29,569 bases of DNA from Anaerocolumna sp. (lineage in GTDB: Bacteria > Bacillota > Clostridia > Lachnospirales > Lachnospiraceae): the NCBI GenBank assembly GCA_029256035.1, contig JAQSYR010000008.1:1-29569 (forward strand), read 5' to 3'. A program made the translations under genes and the position numbers. The notes beneath the pieces are model-generated. The model saw only the letters and a program-made list of their open reading frames with translations. It was not told where the DNA came from and did not search any database. Positions 8,944 to 15,586 of this stretch are shown here, piece after piece. How positions within the stretch are numbered: the first letter of the stretch is position 1; each line of letters begins with the position of its first letter.

Positions 8944-8976
8944 GTGACAAGATATCTTGTTTGAAAAAGATATAAT
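8944..8976 (+). promoter_or_regulatory. spoIIG-type promoter with long spacer
   Basis: A perfect TATAAT at 8971-8976 is preceded by GTGACA (5 of 6 to TTGACA) at 8944-8949, leaving a 21-base spacer instead of 17. The Bacillus subtilis spoIIG promoter is known for a similarly long (22-base) spacer and dependence on Spo0A. The spacer here holds a perfect 14-base palindrome, ACAAGATATCTTGT, at 8947-8960. Upstream, TACGACA at 8838-8844 matches the reversed 0A box TTCGACA at 6 of 7 positions, and AAAGACAAAT lies closer. I infer Spo0A-activated sigma-A transcription of spoIIGA-sigE. Confidence 0.55.
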
Positions 8977-9014
8977 AGGGGAAGAAAATACAAGTTATGG
9001 AAGCGGGGGTGACC

Positions 9015-9941
9015 TTGTACCTTGAAATTTATATTGATGTAATCTTTCTTATTAATTTCGCTATGGATTTATTGTTACTTTATATTGTAAAAAAAATATT
9101 AAAATATCCAAGTACAAAACTTAGAATGGTTTTTAGTGCCATAATCGGAGCTGCAGGTGCCTGTATCTTGGCAATTATTCCAAATATAATGGCTTTGCTT
9201 CAGTTTCTGATTTCTTATGTCATTCTATGCTTTGCCATGGTATTAATTGCATTTAAAACCAATGAGTGGAAGATAAGAATGAAATCTGCAGCAGTACTAT
9301 ATATTACTACTTTTTTCCTGGGCGGGGTTTTAAATTCACTCTACTACTATTCTAAGCTTGGTTACTATTTCAGGGAATTAATTAATGGCAGACTGCAGCA
9401 ACAAAAAACAGTGGAATCTTATATTATAGCATTATTCATAGGTTTGATTGCAATTAATGTTTTTATTAGAACATTAAAAGGATTCCGTAAGCAGGAAGTG
9501 CAAATTTATCCTGCGGACTTTTATTTTGGGAACAAAAATGTTCGAGCAATGGGATTGCTAGATACAGGAAACAATTTGTATGATCCAATCTATGGTAAAC
9601 CAGTTATGGTTGCGGAATATTCGGTTCTTTCTAAATTATTAACCAAGCAGCAATTAATGGAGCTACAAGAATGGACCGACAATCTGGAAGGAAAAAAAAG
9701 TAAATCAATAAATGATGAATACATGAGTATTCATGAGGATGAACGTTTACATATTACAATGATTCCTTACCAGTCAATAGGTAAGAAGAAAGGTATAATG
9801 CCAGCAATCATTTTAAATAAGGTAATTTTAAGGGTTGGAGAAGAACAAATTTGTAATGATAAGGTTTTAACAGCTGTTAGTATGGACCAATTATCAAAAC
9901 AGAATAAATACCAGGTGATTTTACATAGGGATATGATGTGA
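9015..9941 (+). CDS. spoIIGA: Sporulation sigma-E factor-processing peptidase SpoIIGA
   Basis: SpoIIGA is a membrane-embedded aspartic-type protease in the sporulation septum that removes the pro-sequence of sigma-E in the mother cell. The N-terminal half has about five hydrophobic spans beginning YLEIYIDVIFLINFAMD. The cytoplasmic half carries the catalytic motif GLLDTGNNLYDP. I choose the TTG at 9015 (308 residues). It gives the family-typical start MYLEIYID, is preceded by GGGGGTGA at 9005-9012, and puts the catalytic aspartate at residue 183, the position I recall for the Bacillus enzyme. An in-frame ATG at 8997 would add six residues but its nearest GGGGA is 14 bases away. The gene ends TGA at 9939-9941, immediately before sigE. 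Confidence 0.92.
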   Translation: MYLEIYIDVIFLINFAMDLLLLYIVKKILKYPSTKLRMVFSAIIGAAGACILAIIPNIMALLQFLISYVILCFAMVLIAFKTNEWKIRMKSAAVLYITTFFLGGVLNSLYYYSKLGYYFRELINGRLQQQKTVESYIIALFIGLIAINVFIRTLKGFRKQEVQIYPADFYFGNKNVRAMGLLDTGNNLYDPIYGKPVMVAEYSVLSKLLTKQQLMELQEWTDNLEGKKSKSINDEYMSIHEDERLHITMIPYQSIGKKKGIMPAIILNKVILRVGEEQICNDKVLTAVSMDQLSKQNKYQVILHRDMM

Positions 9942-10007
9942 GCATGTAAAAGAAGTATATTATTTAACGGGCGAGGGGAAATTCATTATATTGGTGGGGC
10001 AGAAGTT

Positions 10008-10634
10008 TTGCCACCTCCGTTAGATTCCGTAAGAGAAGCAGAGGAAATTGGAAAACTTGGCACAGAGTATGATACAGAAGCTAAATCAGTTCTTGTAGAA
10101 CACAATTTAAGGTTAGTCGTTTATATTGCAAAGAAATTTGACAATACAGGTGTTGGTGTTGAAGATTTGATCTCCATAGGAACCATAGGTTTAATCAAGG
10201 CAATTAATACATATAATCCGGATAAAAATATAAAACTTGCTACCTATGCATCCAGGTGCATTGAAAATGAAATTTTAATGTATTTAAGAAGAAATAATAA
10301 AACAAAATTAGAAGTATCTATTGATGAACCATTAAATGTTGATTGGGATGGTAACGAACTTCTTTTATCTGATATTCTTGGAACTGAAGAAGACGTTATT
10401 TATAAAAATATAGAGGAAGAAGTTGACAGGAAATTATTAGGTAAGGCCCTATCCAAATTAAGTGAACGTGAAAGAATTATTGTTCAGCTTCGATTTGGAT
10501 TAAATACCAATGATGGAAATGAGCGTACTCAAAAAGAAGTCGCTGATTTACTAGGAATTTCTCAGTCATATATTTCAAGATTGGAGAAAAAAATAATAAA
10601 AAGATTGAAAAAAGAAATGTTAAGATTAGAGTAA
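10008..10634 (+). CDS. sigE: RNA polymerase sporulation sigma factor SigE, 5' end anomalous
   Basis: This is the mother-cell sigma factor active after asymmetric division. The body is full and canonical: region 2 (NLRLVVYIAKKFDNTG through YASRCIENEILMYLRR), then DEPLNVDWDGNELLLSDILG, and region 4 ending GISQSYISRLEKKIIKRL. The only standard start in frame is this TTG at 10008, which gives 208 residues beginning PPPL. Family members are about 235-240 residues, with a pro-sequence ending just before YIGG. Here the frame stays open upstream to 9942 and encodes RGEIHYIGGAEVLPPPL, clearly homologous, but it contains only ATA/ATT codons before the spoIIGA stop. The ATG at 9944 and the GTG at 9938, both well placed, are one base out of frame and hit TAA at 9947. 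The gene is either frameshifted (by mutation or assembly error) or starts unconventionally. Confidence 0.85.
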   Translation: MPPPLDSVREAEEIGKLGTEYDTEAKSVLVEHNLRLVVYIAKKFDNTGVGVEDLISIGTIGLIKAINTYNPDKNIKLATYASRCIENEILMYLRRNNKTKLEVSIDEPLNVDWDGNELLLSDILGTEEDVIYKNIEEEVDRKLLGKALSKLSERERIIVQLRFGLNTNDGNERTQKEVADLLGISQSYISRLEKKIIKRLKKEMLRLE

Positions 10635-10672
10635 CATTTACAAAAAAGGAAATTATTACATCTACATTTGCC

Positions 10673-10701
10673 GTATAAAGAGACCTGAAAAAGTGAATCA
10701 T
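10673..10701 (+). promoter_or_regulatory. Candidate sigma-F-like promoter before sigG
   Basis: In the 103-base sigE-sigG gap, GTATA at 10673-10677 matches the sigma-F -35 consensus (GYATA). Fifteen bases later, GTGAATCAT at 10693-10701 matches three of the five fixed positions of GGNNANANT. Bacillus spoIIIG (sigG) is transcribed by sigma-F, so a promoter is expected here. The -10 match is poor and the region is AT-rich. Confidence 0.3.
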
Positions 10702-10737
10702 TTATGATAAGTAATTTATGATTTGGGAGGTTACAAT

Positions 10738-11517
10738 ATGGCTCTTTATAAGGTTGAAATATGTGGTGTAAATACTTCGAAATTACCGTTACTAAACAAT
10801 ACTGAAAAGGATGAATTATTTCAGCGGATATTAAAGGGGGATAAAGAAGCAAGGGAATTGTATATTAAGGGTAATTTACGTTTGGTGTTAAGCATCATTC
10901 AAAGGTTTTCTAACAGCAATGAAAATGTTGATGATCTATTTCAGATTGGATGCATTGGTTTAATGAAAGCCATTGATAATTTTGATATTACTCAAAATGT
11001 AAAATTCTCCACGTATGCTGTCCCTATGATTATTGGGGAAATCAGACGATACCTAAGAGATAATAACAGTATTAGAGTCAGCAGATCTTTAAGGGATACT
11101 GCTTATAAAGCTATATATGCCAAAGAAGCGCTGCTTAAAAAGAATGACAAAGAGCCAACTGTAAGCGAAATTGCAGATGAAATTGGCATGAATAAAGAAG
11201 ATATTGTTTTTGCTTTGGATGCAATTCAAAGCCCGGTTTCCTTATATGAACCTGTATACTCTGAGGGTGGGGATACTCTCTATATTATGGATCAGGTAAG
11301 TGATAAGAAAAATAAAGAAGAAAATTGGGTAGAAGAAATATCATTAAAAGAAGCATTATCTAAATTGTCGGAAAGGGAAAAAAATATAATAGAATTACGA
11401 TTTTATGAAGGAAAGACACAGATGGAAGTAGCACAGGAAATTAGTATTTCCCAAGCTCAAGTGTCACGTTTAGAAAAATCAGCTTTAAAAAGCATGAAAA
11501 ATTATTTAAGTCAGTAG
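10738..11517 (+). CDS. sigG: RNA polymerase sporulation sigma factor SigG
   Basis: This is the late forespore-specific sigma factor, which switches on spore protection and germination genes after engulfment. The 259-residue length is typical. The diagnostic N-terminus ALYKVEICGVNTSKLPLL is the conserved SigG leader. Region 2 runs NLRLVLSIIQRFSNSNENVDDLFQIGCIGLMKAIDNFD through STYAVPMIIGEIRRYLRD. Region 3 starts IRVSRSLRDTAYKAI, and region 4 ends ISISQAQVSRLEKSALKSMK. The ATG at 10738 is chosen because GGGAGG at 10725-10730 is seven bases before it; an in-frame TTG at 10723 sits on that ribosome site. A read-through transcript from spoIIGA-sigE is possible, as in Bacillus. An imperfect hairpin follows the stop. 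Confidence 0.97.
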   Translation: MALYKVEICGVNTSKLPLLNNTEKDELFQRILKGDKEARELYIKGNLRLVLSIIQRFSNSNENVDDLFQIGCIGLMKAIDNFDITQNVKFSTYAVPMIIGEIRRYLRDNNSIRVSRSLRDTAYKAIYAKEALLKKNDKEPTVSEIADEIGMNKEDIVFALDAIQSPVSLYEPVYSEGGDTLYIMDQVSDKKNKEENWVEEISLKEALSKLSEREKNIIELRFYEGKTQMEVAQEISISQAQVSRLEKSALKSMKNYLSQ

Positions 11518-11529
11518 AGTAAAACAATA

Positions 11530-11595
11530 GGTTGCTGCAAAAAGAAAAACTGGGAGTGTATTTCCCCGGAACATCATTTTGCAACAACCATTTTT
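11530..11595 (+). terminator. Branched hairpin between the convergent sigG and ylmC/ymxH-like genes
   Basis: GGTTGCTGCAAAA at 11530-11542 pairs with TTTTGCAACAACC at 11577-11589 (12 of 13 positions), followed by ATTTTT. The 34-base interior holds a second small stem, CTGGG with CCCGG. Its place between converging stops suggests a terminator for sigG, perhaps bidirectional. The long interior is unusual for a simple intrinsic terminator. Confidence 0.6.
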
Positions 11596-11628
11596 ATTAA
11601 ATAGAAAATTCCATCTTTTAGCAGTAAT

Positions 11629-11889
11629 TTAAAAGATACATTTTACCAAACATTCTTCTGTATCAATATCAACAAGGATAACATCGGTACCAATTTGTTT
11701 TATGCTGCAAAAACTAATTACATATTCATGATCACGTCCTAGGATACCCCATATTTTACATGGGCCAGGAACAATAATTTTTGTGATAACCCCTGCATTT
11801 ATATCAAATTCAATATCGCAGACATAACCTAGTCGTTCTCCATCTCTGCAATTAATGACTTCCTTTTCTTTTAAATCACACATTCTCAT
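11629..11889 (-). CDS. YlmC/YmxH family PRC-barrel sporulation-associated protein
   Basis: This is a small 86-residue single-domain protein. The opening MRMCDLKEKEVINCRDGERLGYVCDIEFD is the typical PRC-barrel strand pattern of the YlmC/YmxH family, followed by GVITKIIVPGP and IGTDVILVDI. The biochemical role of the family is unknown. In Bacillus ylmC lies just after sigG, and homologues are linked to sporulation genes, which matches this position, although here the gene is inverted and converges on sigG. The start at 11889 has only a weak purine-rich stretch upstream; a second ATG two codons later is possible. It is transcribed divergently from nrdR across a 210-base region that carries the nrdR promoter on the other strand. 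Confidence 0.85.
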   Translation of the reverse strand: MRMCDLKEKEVINCRDGERLGYVCDIEFDINAGVITKIIVPGPCKIWGILGRDHEYVISFCSIKQIGTDVILVDIDTEECLVKCIF

Positions 11890-11999
11890 AATAGCTTCAC
11901 TCTTTCTTAATGGGATTGCTTTGAATATCCTGTGAATTCAAATAAGGATTGCATTTATTAATATATATTATTCAATCTTGTGGATTATGTTAAAAATTC

Positions 12000-12028
12000 T
12001 TGACCTAATGAAAAAACTTCAATATAAT
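12000..12028 (+). promoter_or_regulatory. Sigma-A promoter for nrdR
   Basis: TTGACC at 12000-12005 (5 of 6) and a perfect TATAAT at 12023-12028 are separated by exactly 17 bases and lie 72 bases upstream of the nrdR start. This is one of the best sigma-A matches in the window. I see no convincing NrdR box pair over it. Confidence 0.7.
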
Positions 12029-12099
12029 CAAGTTATATATAGTTCGTTTTATTTGTTACTATTCCTAATTAAATTGTATGTATGAGAGAAGGAGAAGTT

Positions 12100-12552
12100 A
12101 TGAAGTGCCCATTTTGCGGAAAAGAGAATACAAGAGTAATTGATTCAAGACCTGCTGATGATAGTAGCTCCATTCGAAGAAGGCGTCAGTGTGATGAATG
12201 TAACAAAAGATTTACAACTTATGAGAAGGTAGAAGCAATTCCTTTAGTTGTCATCAAAAAGGATAACAACAGAGAATCATATGATCGTTCTAAAATAGAA
12301 GCAGGTGTTTTCCGCTCCTGTCACAAACGACCAATTTCCGTTGACCAGATTAATGCATTGGTAGATGAGATAGAGAATACTATATTTAATATGGAAGAAA
12401 AGGAAATTCCTAGTTCTGTTATTGGTGAAATTGTGATGGATAAACTGAAGGAATTAGATCCAGTAGCCTATGTTAGATTTGCGTCCGTTTACCGTGAATT
12501 CAAAGATGTGAATACCTTTATGAATGAATTAAAGAAGATTCTTGACAATTAA
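12100..12552 (+). CDS. nrdR: Transcriptional repressor NrdR
   Basis: NrdR represses ribonucleotide reductase operons when dATP is high. The 150-residue length is exactly typical. The N-terminal zinc ribbon has Cys3, Cys6, Cys31 and Cys34 (MKCPFCGK and QCDECNKRF), with the conserved DSRP and RRRR segments between. The ATP-cone domain starts about residue 48 (PLVVIKKDNNRESYDRSKI) and runs to the end (PVAYVRFASVYREFKDV). The ATG at 12100 is chosen over one at 12082 because the family starts MKCPFC and AAGGAG sits at 12089-12094. It has its own promoter and is followed after 35 bases by a small DUF2164-like gene, likely cotranscribed. No ribonucleotide reductase gene is in the window. Confidence 0.97.
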   Translation: MKCPFCGKENTRVIDSRPADDSSSIRRRRQCDECNKRFTTYEKVEAIPLVVIKKDNNRESYDRSKIEAGVFRSCHKRPISVDQINALVDEIENTIFNMEEKEIPSSVIGEIVMDKLKELDPVAYVRFASVYREFKDVNTFMNELKKILDN

Positions 12553-12587
12553 ATTATTTAAAGGCATTACCAATAGGAGACAAATGC

Positions 12588-12827
12588 ATGTATTCATTTA
12601 ATGAGAATGATAAGAAAGTAATGCTTGAGGAGATTACGTATTTTTTTAAAGAGGAATTTGACTTAGACTTAGGGATTATTGGTACGGATAAAATTTTTGA
12701 CTTTATTACTGAACTAATGGGTGACCGAATTTATAATAAAGCACTTAATGATGCGATGAAATTTTATAAAAAATATGCCGAGGAAATGGAAACGGATTTT
12801 TATGCATTATTTAAAGATGAAACGTAA
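12588..12827 (+). CDS. Small conserved protein, DUF2164-like
   Basis: This is a 79-residue acidic, mostly helical protein of unknown function. The pattern resembles DUF2164: an N-terminal segment (NENDKKVMLEEITYFFKEEFDLDLG), then a helix (DKIFDFITELMGDRIYNKALNDAMKFY), and an acidic tail. There is no signal peptide, membrane segment or cysteine. The ATG at 12588 follows TAGGAGA at 12573-12579; an earlier ATG at 12584 is in another frame. It is 35 bases after nrdR with no terminator between, so one transcript is likely. Whether it has anything to do with nucleotide reduction is unknown. The family assignment is from pattern memory and is moderate. Confidence 0.72.
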   Translation: MYSFNENDKKVMLEEITYFFKEEFDLDLGIIGTDKIFDFITELMGDRIYNKALNDAMKFYKKYAEEMETDFYALFKDET

Positions 12828-12894
12828 CTTTCCATATTTAATGATAATTGGTAGTTTCACAGTCTTTTTTTGTTCTAATTCAATAAAAAATTAC

Positions 12895-12923
12895 TTGTAA
12901 GGTAAAGTAAGTTTTGTTATACT
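12895..12923 (+). promoter_or_regulatory. Candidate sigma-A promoter for comM-dprA-topA
   Basis: TTGTAA at 12895-12900 (4 of 6) and TATACT at 12918-12923 (5 of 6) are spaced by 17 bases in the 147-base gap before comM. This is the only reasonable promoter I see there, and the three following genes are too close together to have strong promoters of their own. Confidence 0.45.
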
Positions 12924-12974
12924 GTATTTGGATATTACTTCCTTCTTTGTAGAGAGACAATAGAAGGAGACTCT

Positions 12975-14510
12975 ATGTTTAGCAAAGCATTCAGTGCTGC
13001 CGTCAGCGGAATTGACGGTATAATAGTTTCAGTTGAAGCAGATGTAAGTGATGGTCTGCCCTTATTTGATTTAGTTGGCTACCTTGGCTCAGAAGTAAGA
13101 GAAGCCAGGGAGAGGGTTAGAATATCACTTAAGAATTCTGGCTTTCGTTTACCACCAAAAAGAATTACTATAAATCTATCGCCGGCAGATATGCGAAAAG
13201 AAGGTACAGCCTTCGATCTGCCAATTGCTGTGTCTATTCTGACCGCATTCGGTTATATTCCCCAAGAAAATTTAGAAGAAACAATGATTATAGGTGAAGT
13301 AAGCCTTAATGGAGACATCAAAAAAGTAAATGGGGTGCTTCCAATTGTTTATACTGCCCTAAAACAGGGTTTTACACGGTGTATTGTACCTGAAAGCAAT
13401 GCAAGAGAAGGAGCAGTTGTCCAGGGAATTGATGTTTTTGGATTTGAGACACTACAGGATGTGGTTCGTTTTTTAAATAATGAAAATTACCGAGATCCTA
13501 CCTATATTAATATGGAAGAAATATTGAACCAGCAGGATAATATAGAAGAACTTGATTTTTCTGATGTTACAGGACAGATTGCAGCAAAGCGGGCAATTGA
13601 GATTGCAGTTTCCGGTATGCATAATCTTCTTATGGTAGGGCCCCCAGGATCCGGAAAAACAATGCTGGCAAAGCGTATTCCCACAATAATGCCGGAACTT
13701 TCTTTTGAAGAAAGTCTGGAGATATCTAAAATCTATAGCGTATCGGGATTATTAAATAATAAAGACTCTTTAATATCAAAAAGACCTTTTCGTTCACCAC
13801 ATCATACAATTACATCAGCTGCATTAACGGGTGGGGGCAGAATGCCTATGCCTGGTGAAATAAGTCTTGCCCATCTTGGTGTCCTGTTTCTGGACGAGTT
13901 CCCTGAATTTAATCGAAATACAATTGAAATATTAAGACAGCCCTTAGAGGAAAATGAAATAACCATATCAAGGCTACAAGGTACCTATCGATATCCTTGT
14001 GATTTTATGCTAATTGCTGCCATGAACCCTTGTTCCTGTGGGTTTTATCCGGATCGCAATAAATGCAATTGTTCCATAAATCAGGTAAAGCGCTACCTGG
14101 GTAAAATTAGTAAGCCATTACTTGACAGAATTGATATAAGTATTGAATGTCTTCAAGTGAATTATAAAGATTTAGAAGCCAGGAAACTTTCAGAAACTTC
14201 AAGTGACATTAGGAAAAGGGTAAGGATAGCCAGGGACATACAATCCAATCGCTATAAAAATGAGAAGTTCTATTTTAACTCCCAGCTGACACCAAAAACA
14301 ATAAGTAAATACTGCAAACTTGAAAAAGAAGAATATAAAATATTAGAGGATGCATTTTTGAAAATGGATTTAAGTGCCAGGGCCTATCACCGAATATTAA
14401 AAGTAGCTAGAACCATAGCAGATTTAGATCAATCAGAAATTATAACAAAAAAACATTTGTGTGAAGCCATCTGTTATCGTAGTTTAGATAAAAAATATTG
14501 GGAAGAATAA
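12975..14510 (+). CDS. comM: YifB/ComM family Mg-chelatase-like AAA+ ATPase
   Basis: This is a cytoplasmic AAA+ ATPase. In Haemophilus and Vibrio, ComM is a hexameric branch-migration helicase that aids integration of transforming DNA; in Firmicutes the role is less clear. At 511 residues it has the usual layout. An N-terminal Lon-protease-like domain (SGIDGIIVSVEADVSDGLPLFDLVG, DLPIAVSIL) is followed by the AAA+ core with Walker A GPPGSGKT at 222-229, the HTITSAALTGGG loop, and Walker B LFLDEFPEF. The cysteine cluster NPCSCGFYPDRNKCNCS follows, then a C-terminal Mg-chelatase helical domain (SARAYHRILKVARTIADL). It opens a three-gene DNA-processing block, and dprA starts 11 bases after its stop. 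The ATG at 12975 has AGAAGGAGA upstream. Confidence 0.95.
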   Translation: MFSKAFSAAVSGIDGIIVSVEADVSDGLPLFDLVGYLGSEVREARERVRISLKNSGFRLPPKRITINLSPADMRKEGTAFDLPIAVSILTAFGYIPQENLEETMIIGEVSLNGDIKKVNGVLPIVYTALKQGFTRCIVPESNAREGAVVQGIDVFGFETLQDVVRFLNNENYRDPTYINMEEILNQQDNIEELDFSDVTGQIAAKRAIEIAVSGMHNLLMVGPPGSGKTMLAKRIPTIMPELSFEESLEISKIYSVSGLLNNKDSLISKRPFRSPHHTITSAALTGGGRMPMPGEISLAHLGVLFLDEFPEFNRNTIEILRQPLEENEITISRLQGTYRYPCDFMLIAAMNPCSCGFYPDRNKCNCSINQVKRYLGKISKPLLDRIDISIECLQVNYKDLEARKLSETSSDIRKRVRIARDIQSNRYKNEKFYFNSQLTPKTISKYCKLEKEEYKILEDAFLKMDLSARAYHRILKVARTIADLDQSEIITKKHLCEAICYRSLDKKYWEE

Positions 14511-14521
14511 TAGGAGATACT

Positions 14522-15586
14522 ATGACAAATAAAGAATATTGGTACTGGTTGAGTAACTTAGAGAATATAGGATTAAAGAAAATTCAGACATTATTAGATT
14601 ATTATTTTACACCGGAACAGGTTTTTTATGGGAAAGAGGAGGAATTAAAACTTCTTCCTGGTTTATTAAAAACTGATATTCAGACGATTTTAACCAGTAA
14701 AGAAACATCAAAAATACAAGAAAATTATGCTAAACTATCGGAAAGAGGCATATATTTTGTAACGAAAGAGGATAAAGAATATCCTGAAAAGCTGCAAACT
14801 ATATATCAACCACCTATTAGTTTATACTACAAAGGATCTTTACCAAAACAAGAAAAAATAAGCATTGCAGTCATAGGAGCAAGAAACTGTTCTGAATATG
14901 GGAAAGAGATGACGGAATACTTTTCTTCCCTTTTAGCTAAGGCGGACATACAGATTATCAGCGGATTAGCAAGAGGAATTGACGGATATGCACATAAGGG
15001 TGCATTATCGGTTGGAGGATATACTTATGCGGTAGAAGGTTGCGGTATCGATATCTGTTATCCAAAAGAAAATATTGGACTTTATATGGCAATGCAGGAA
15101 AAAGGAGGAGTACTATCAGAATATGCTCCGGGGACATGTCCTAGGGCGTACAATTTTCCTATGAGAAATCGACTTATCAGCGGTTTGGCTGATAGCATTT
15201 TGGTTATTGAGGCCAAGGAAAAAAGTGGTTCTCTGATTACTGTAGACATGGGACTAGAGCAGGGAAAAAACATTTATGCCCTGCCAGGACGTGCTTTTGA
15301 CCTATTAAGTGGTGGGTGTAATAATCTTATAAAAATGGGTGCAAAGCTGGTTTCTGGTATAGAAGATATCCTGGAGGATTTTATCCCAAATTATGAAAAA
15401 AGTGAGAACGAATTGAAAAATTACGATAAACTGCTTGAAACAGATGAAAAAATAGTGTATGCTTGTTTAAGTTTAGTTCCAAAACATCTTAATGAAATTG
15501 CATTTGAATCAAAAATGGATATGATAAAAATAAGTGAAATTCTTTTTAATTTAGAATTAAGAGAATTTACATGTCAAAAAATCTAG
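14522..15586 (+). CDS. dprA: DNA-processing protein DprA
   Basis: DprA binds incoming single-stranded DNA and loads RecA during natural transformation; it is kept widely in bacteria not known to be competent. The 354-residue protein has an N-terminal SAM-like helical segment (LSNLENIGLKKIQTLLDYY). The Rossmann-fold SMF core runs about residues 110-310, with IAVIGARNCSEYG, GLARGIDGYAH, VEGCGIDICYP and FPMRNRLISGLAD. The C-terminus is a DprA winged-helix segment (LVPKHLNEIAFESKMDMIKI). The ATG at 14522 is chosen because TAGGAG at 14511-14516 precedes it; a TTG at 14498 would overlap comM and lacks a site. The 3' end overlaps topA by 16 bases, so translation is probably coupled. Confidence 0.95.
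   Translation: MTNKEYWYWLSNLENIGLKKIQTLLDYYFTPEQVFYGKEEELKLLPGLLKTDIQTILTSKETSKIQENYAKLSERGIYFVTKEDKEYPEKLQTIYQPPISLYYKGSLPKQEKISIAVIGARNCSEYGKEMTEYFSSLLAKADIQIISGLARGIDGYAHKGALSVGGYTYAVEGCGIDICYPKENIGLYMAMQEKGGVLSEYAPGTCPRAYNFPMRNRLISGLADSILVIEAKEKSGSLITVDMGLEQGKNIYALPGRAFDLLSGGCNNLIKMGAKLVSGIEDILEDFIPNYEKSENELKNYDKLLETDEKIVYACLSLVPKHLNEIAFESKMDMIKISEILFNLELREFTCQKI

Noticed and set aside
10477..10852. Two overlapping minus-strand frames across the sigE-sigG junction
   Set aside because: Both overlap conserved sigma-factor coding sequence and are rich in residues expected from reverse-strand AT-rich codons; no start site or homology pattern supports them.
12818..12871. Possible terminator after the DUF2164-like gene
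   Set aside because: TGAAAC and GTTTCA can pair and seven T residues follow nearby, but the stem has only six pairs, the loop is about 30 bases, and the T run is not adjacent to the stem.
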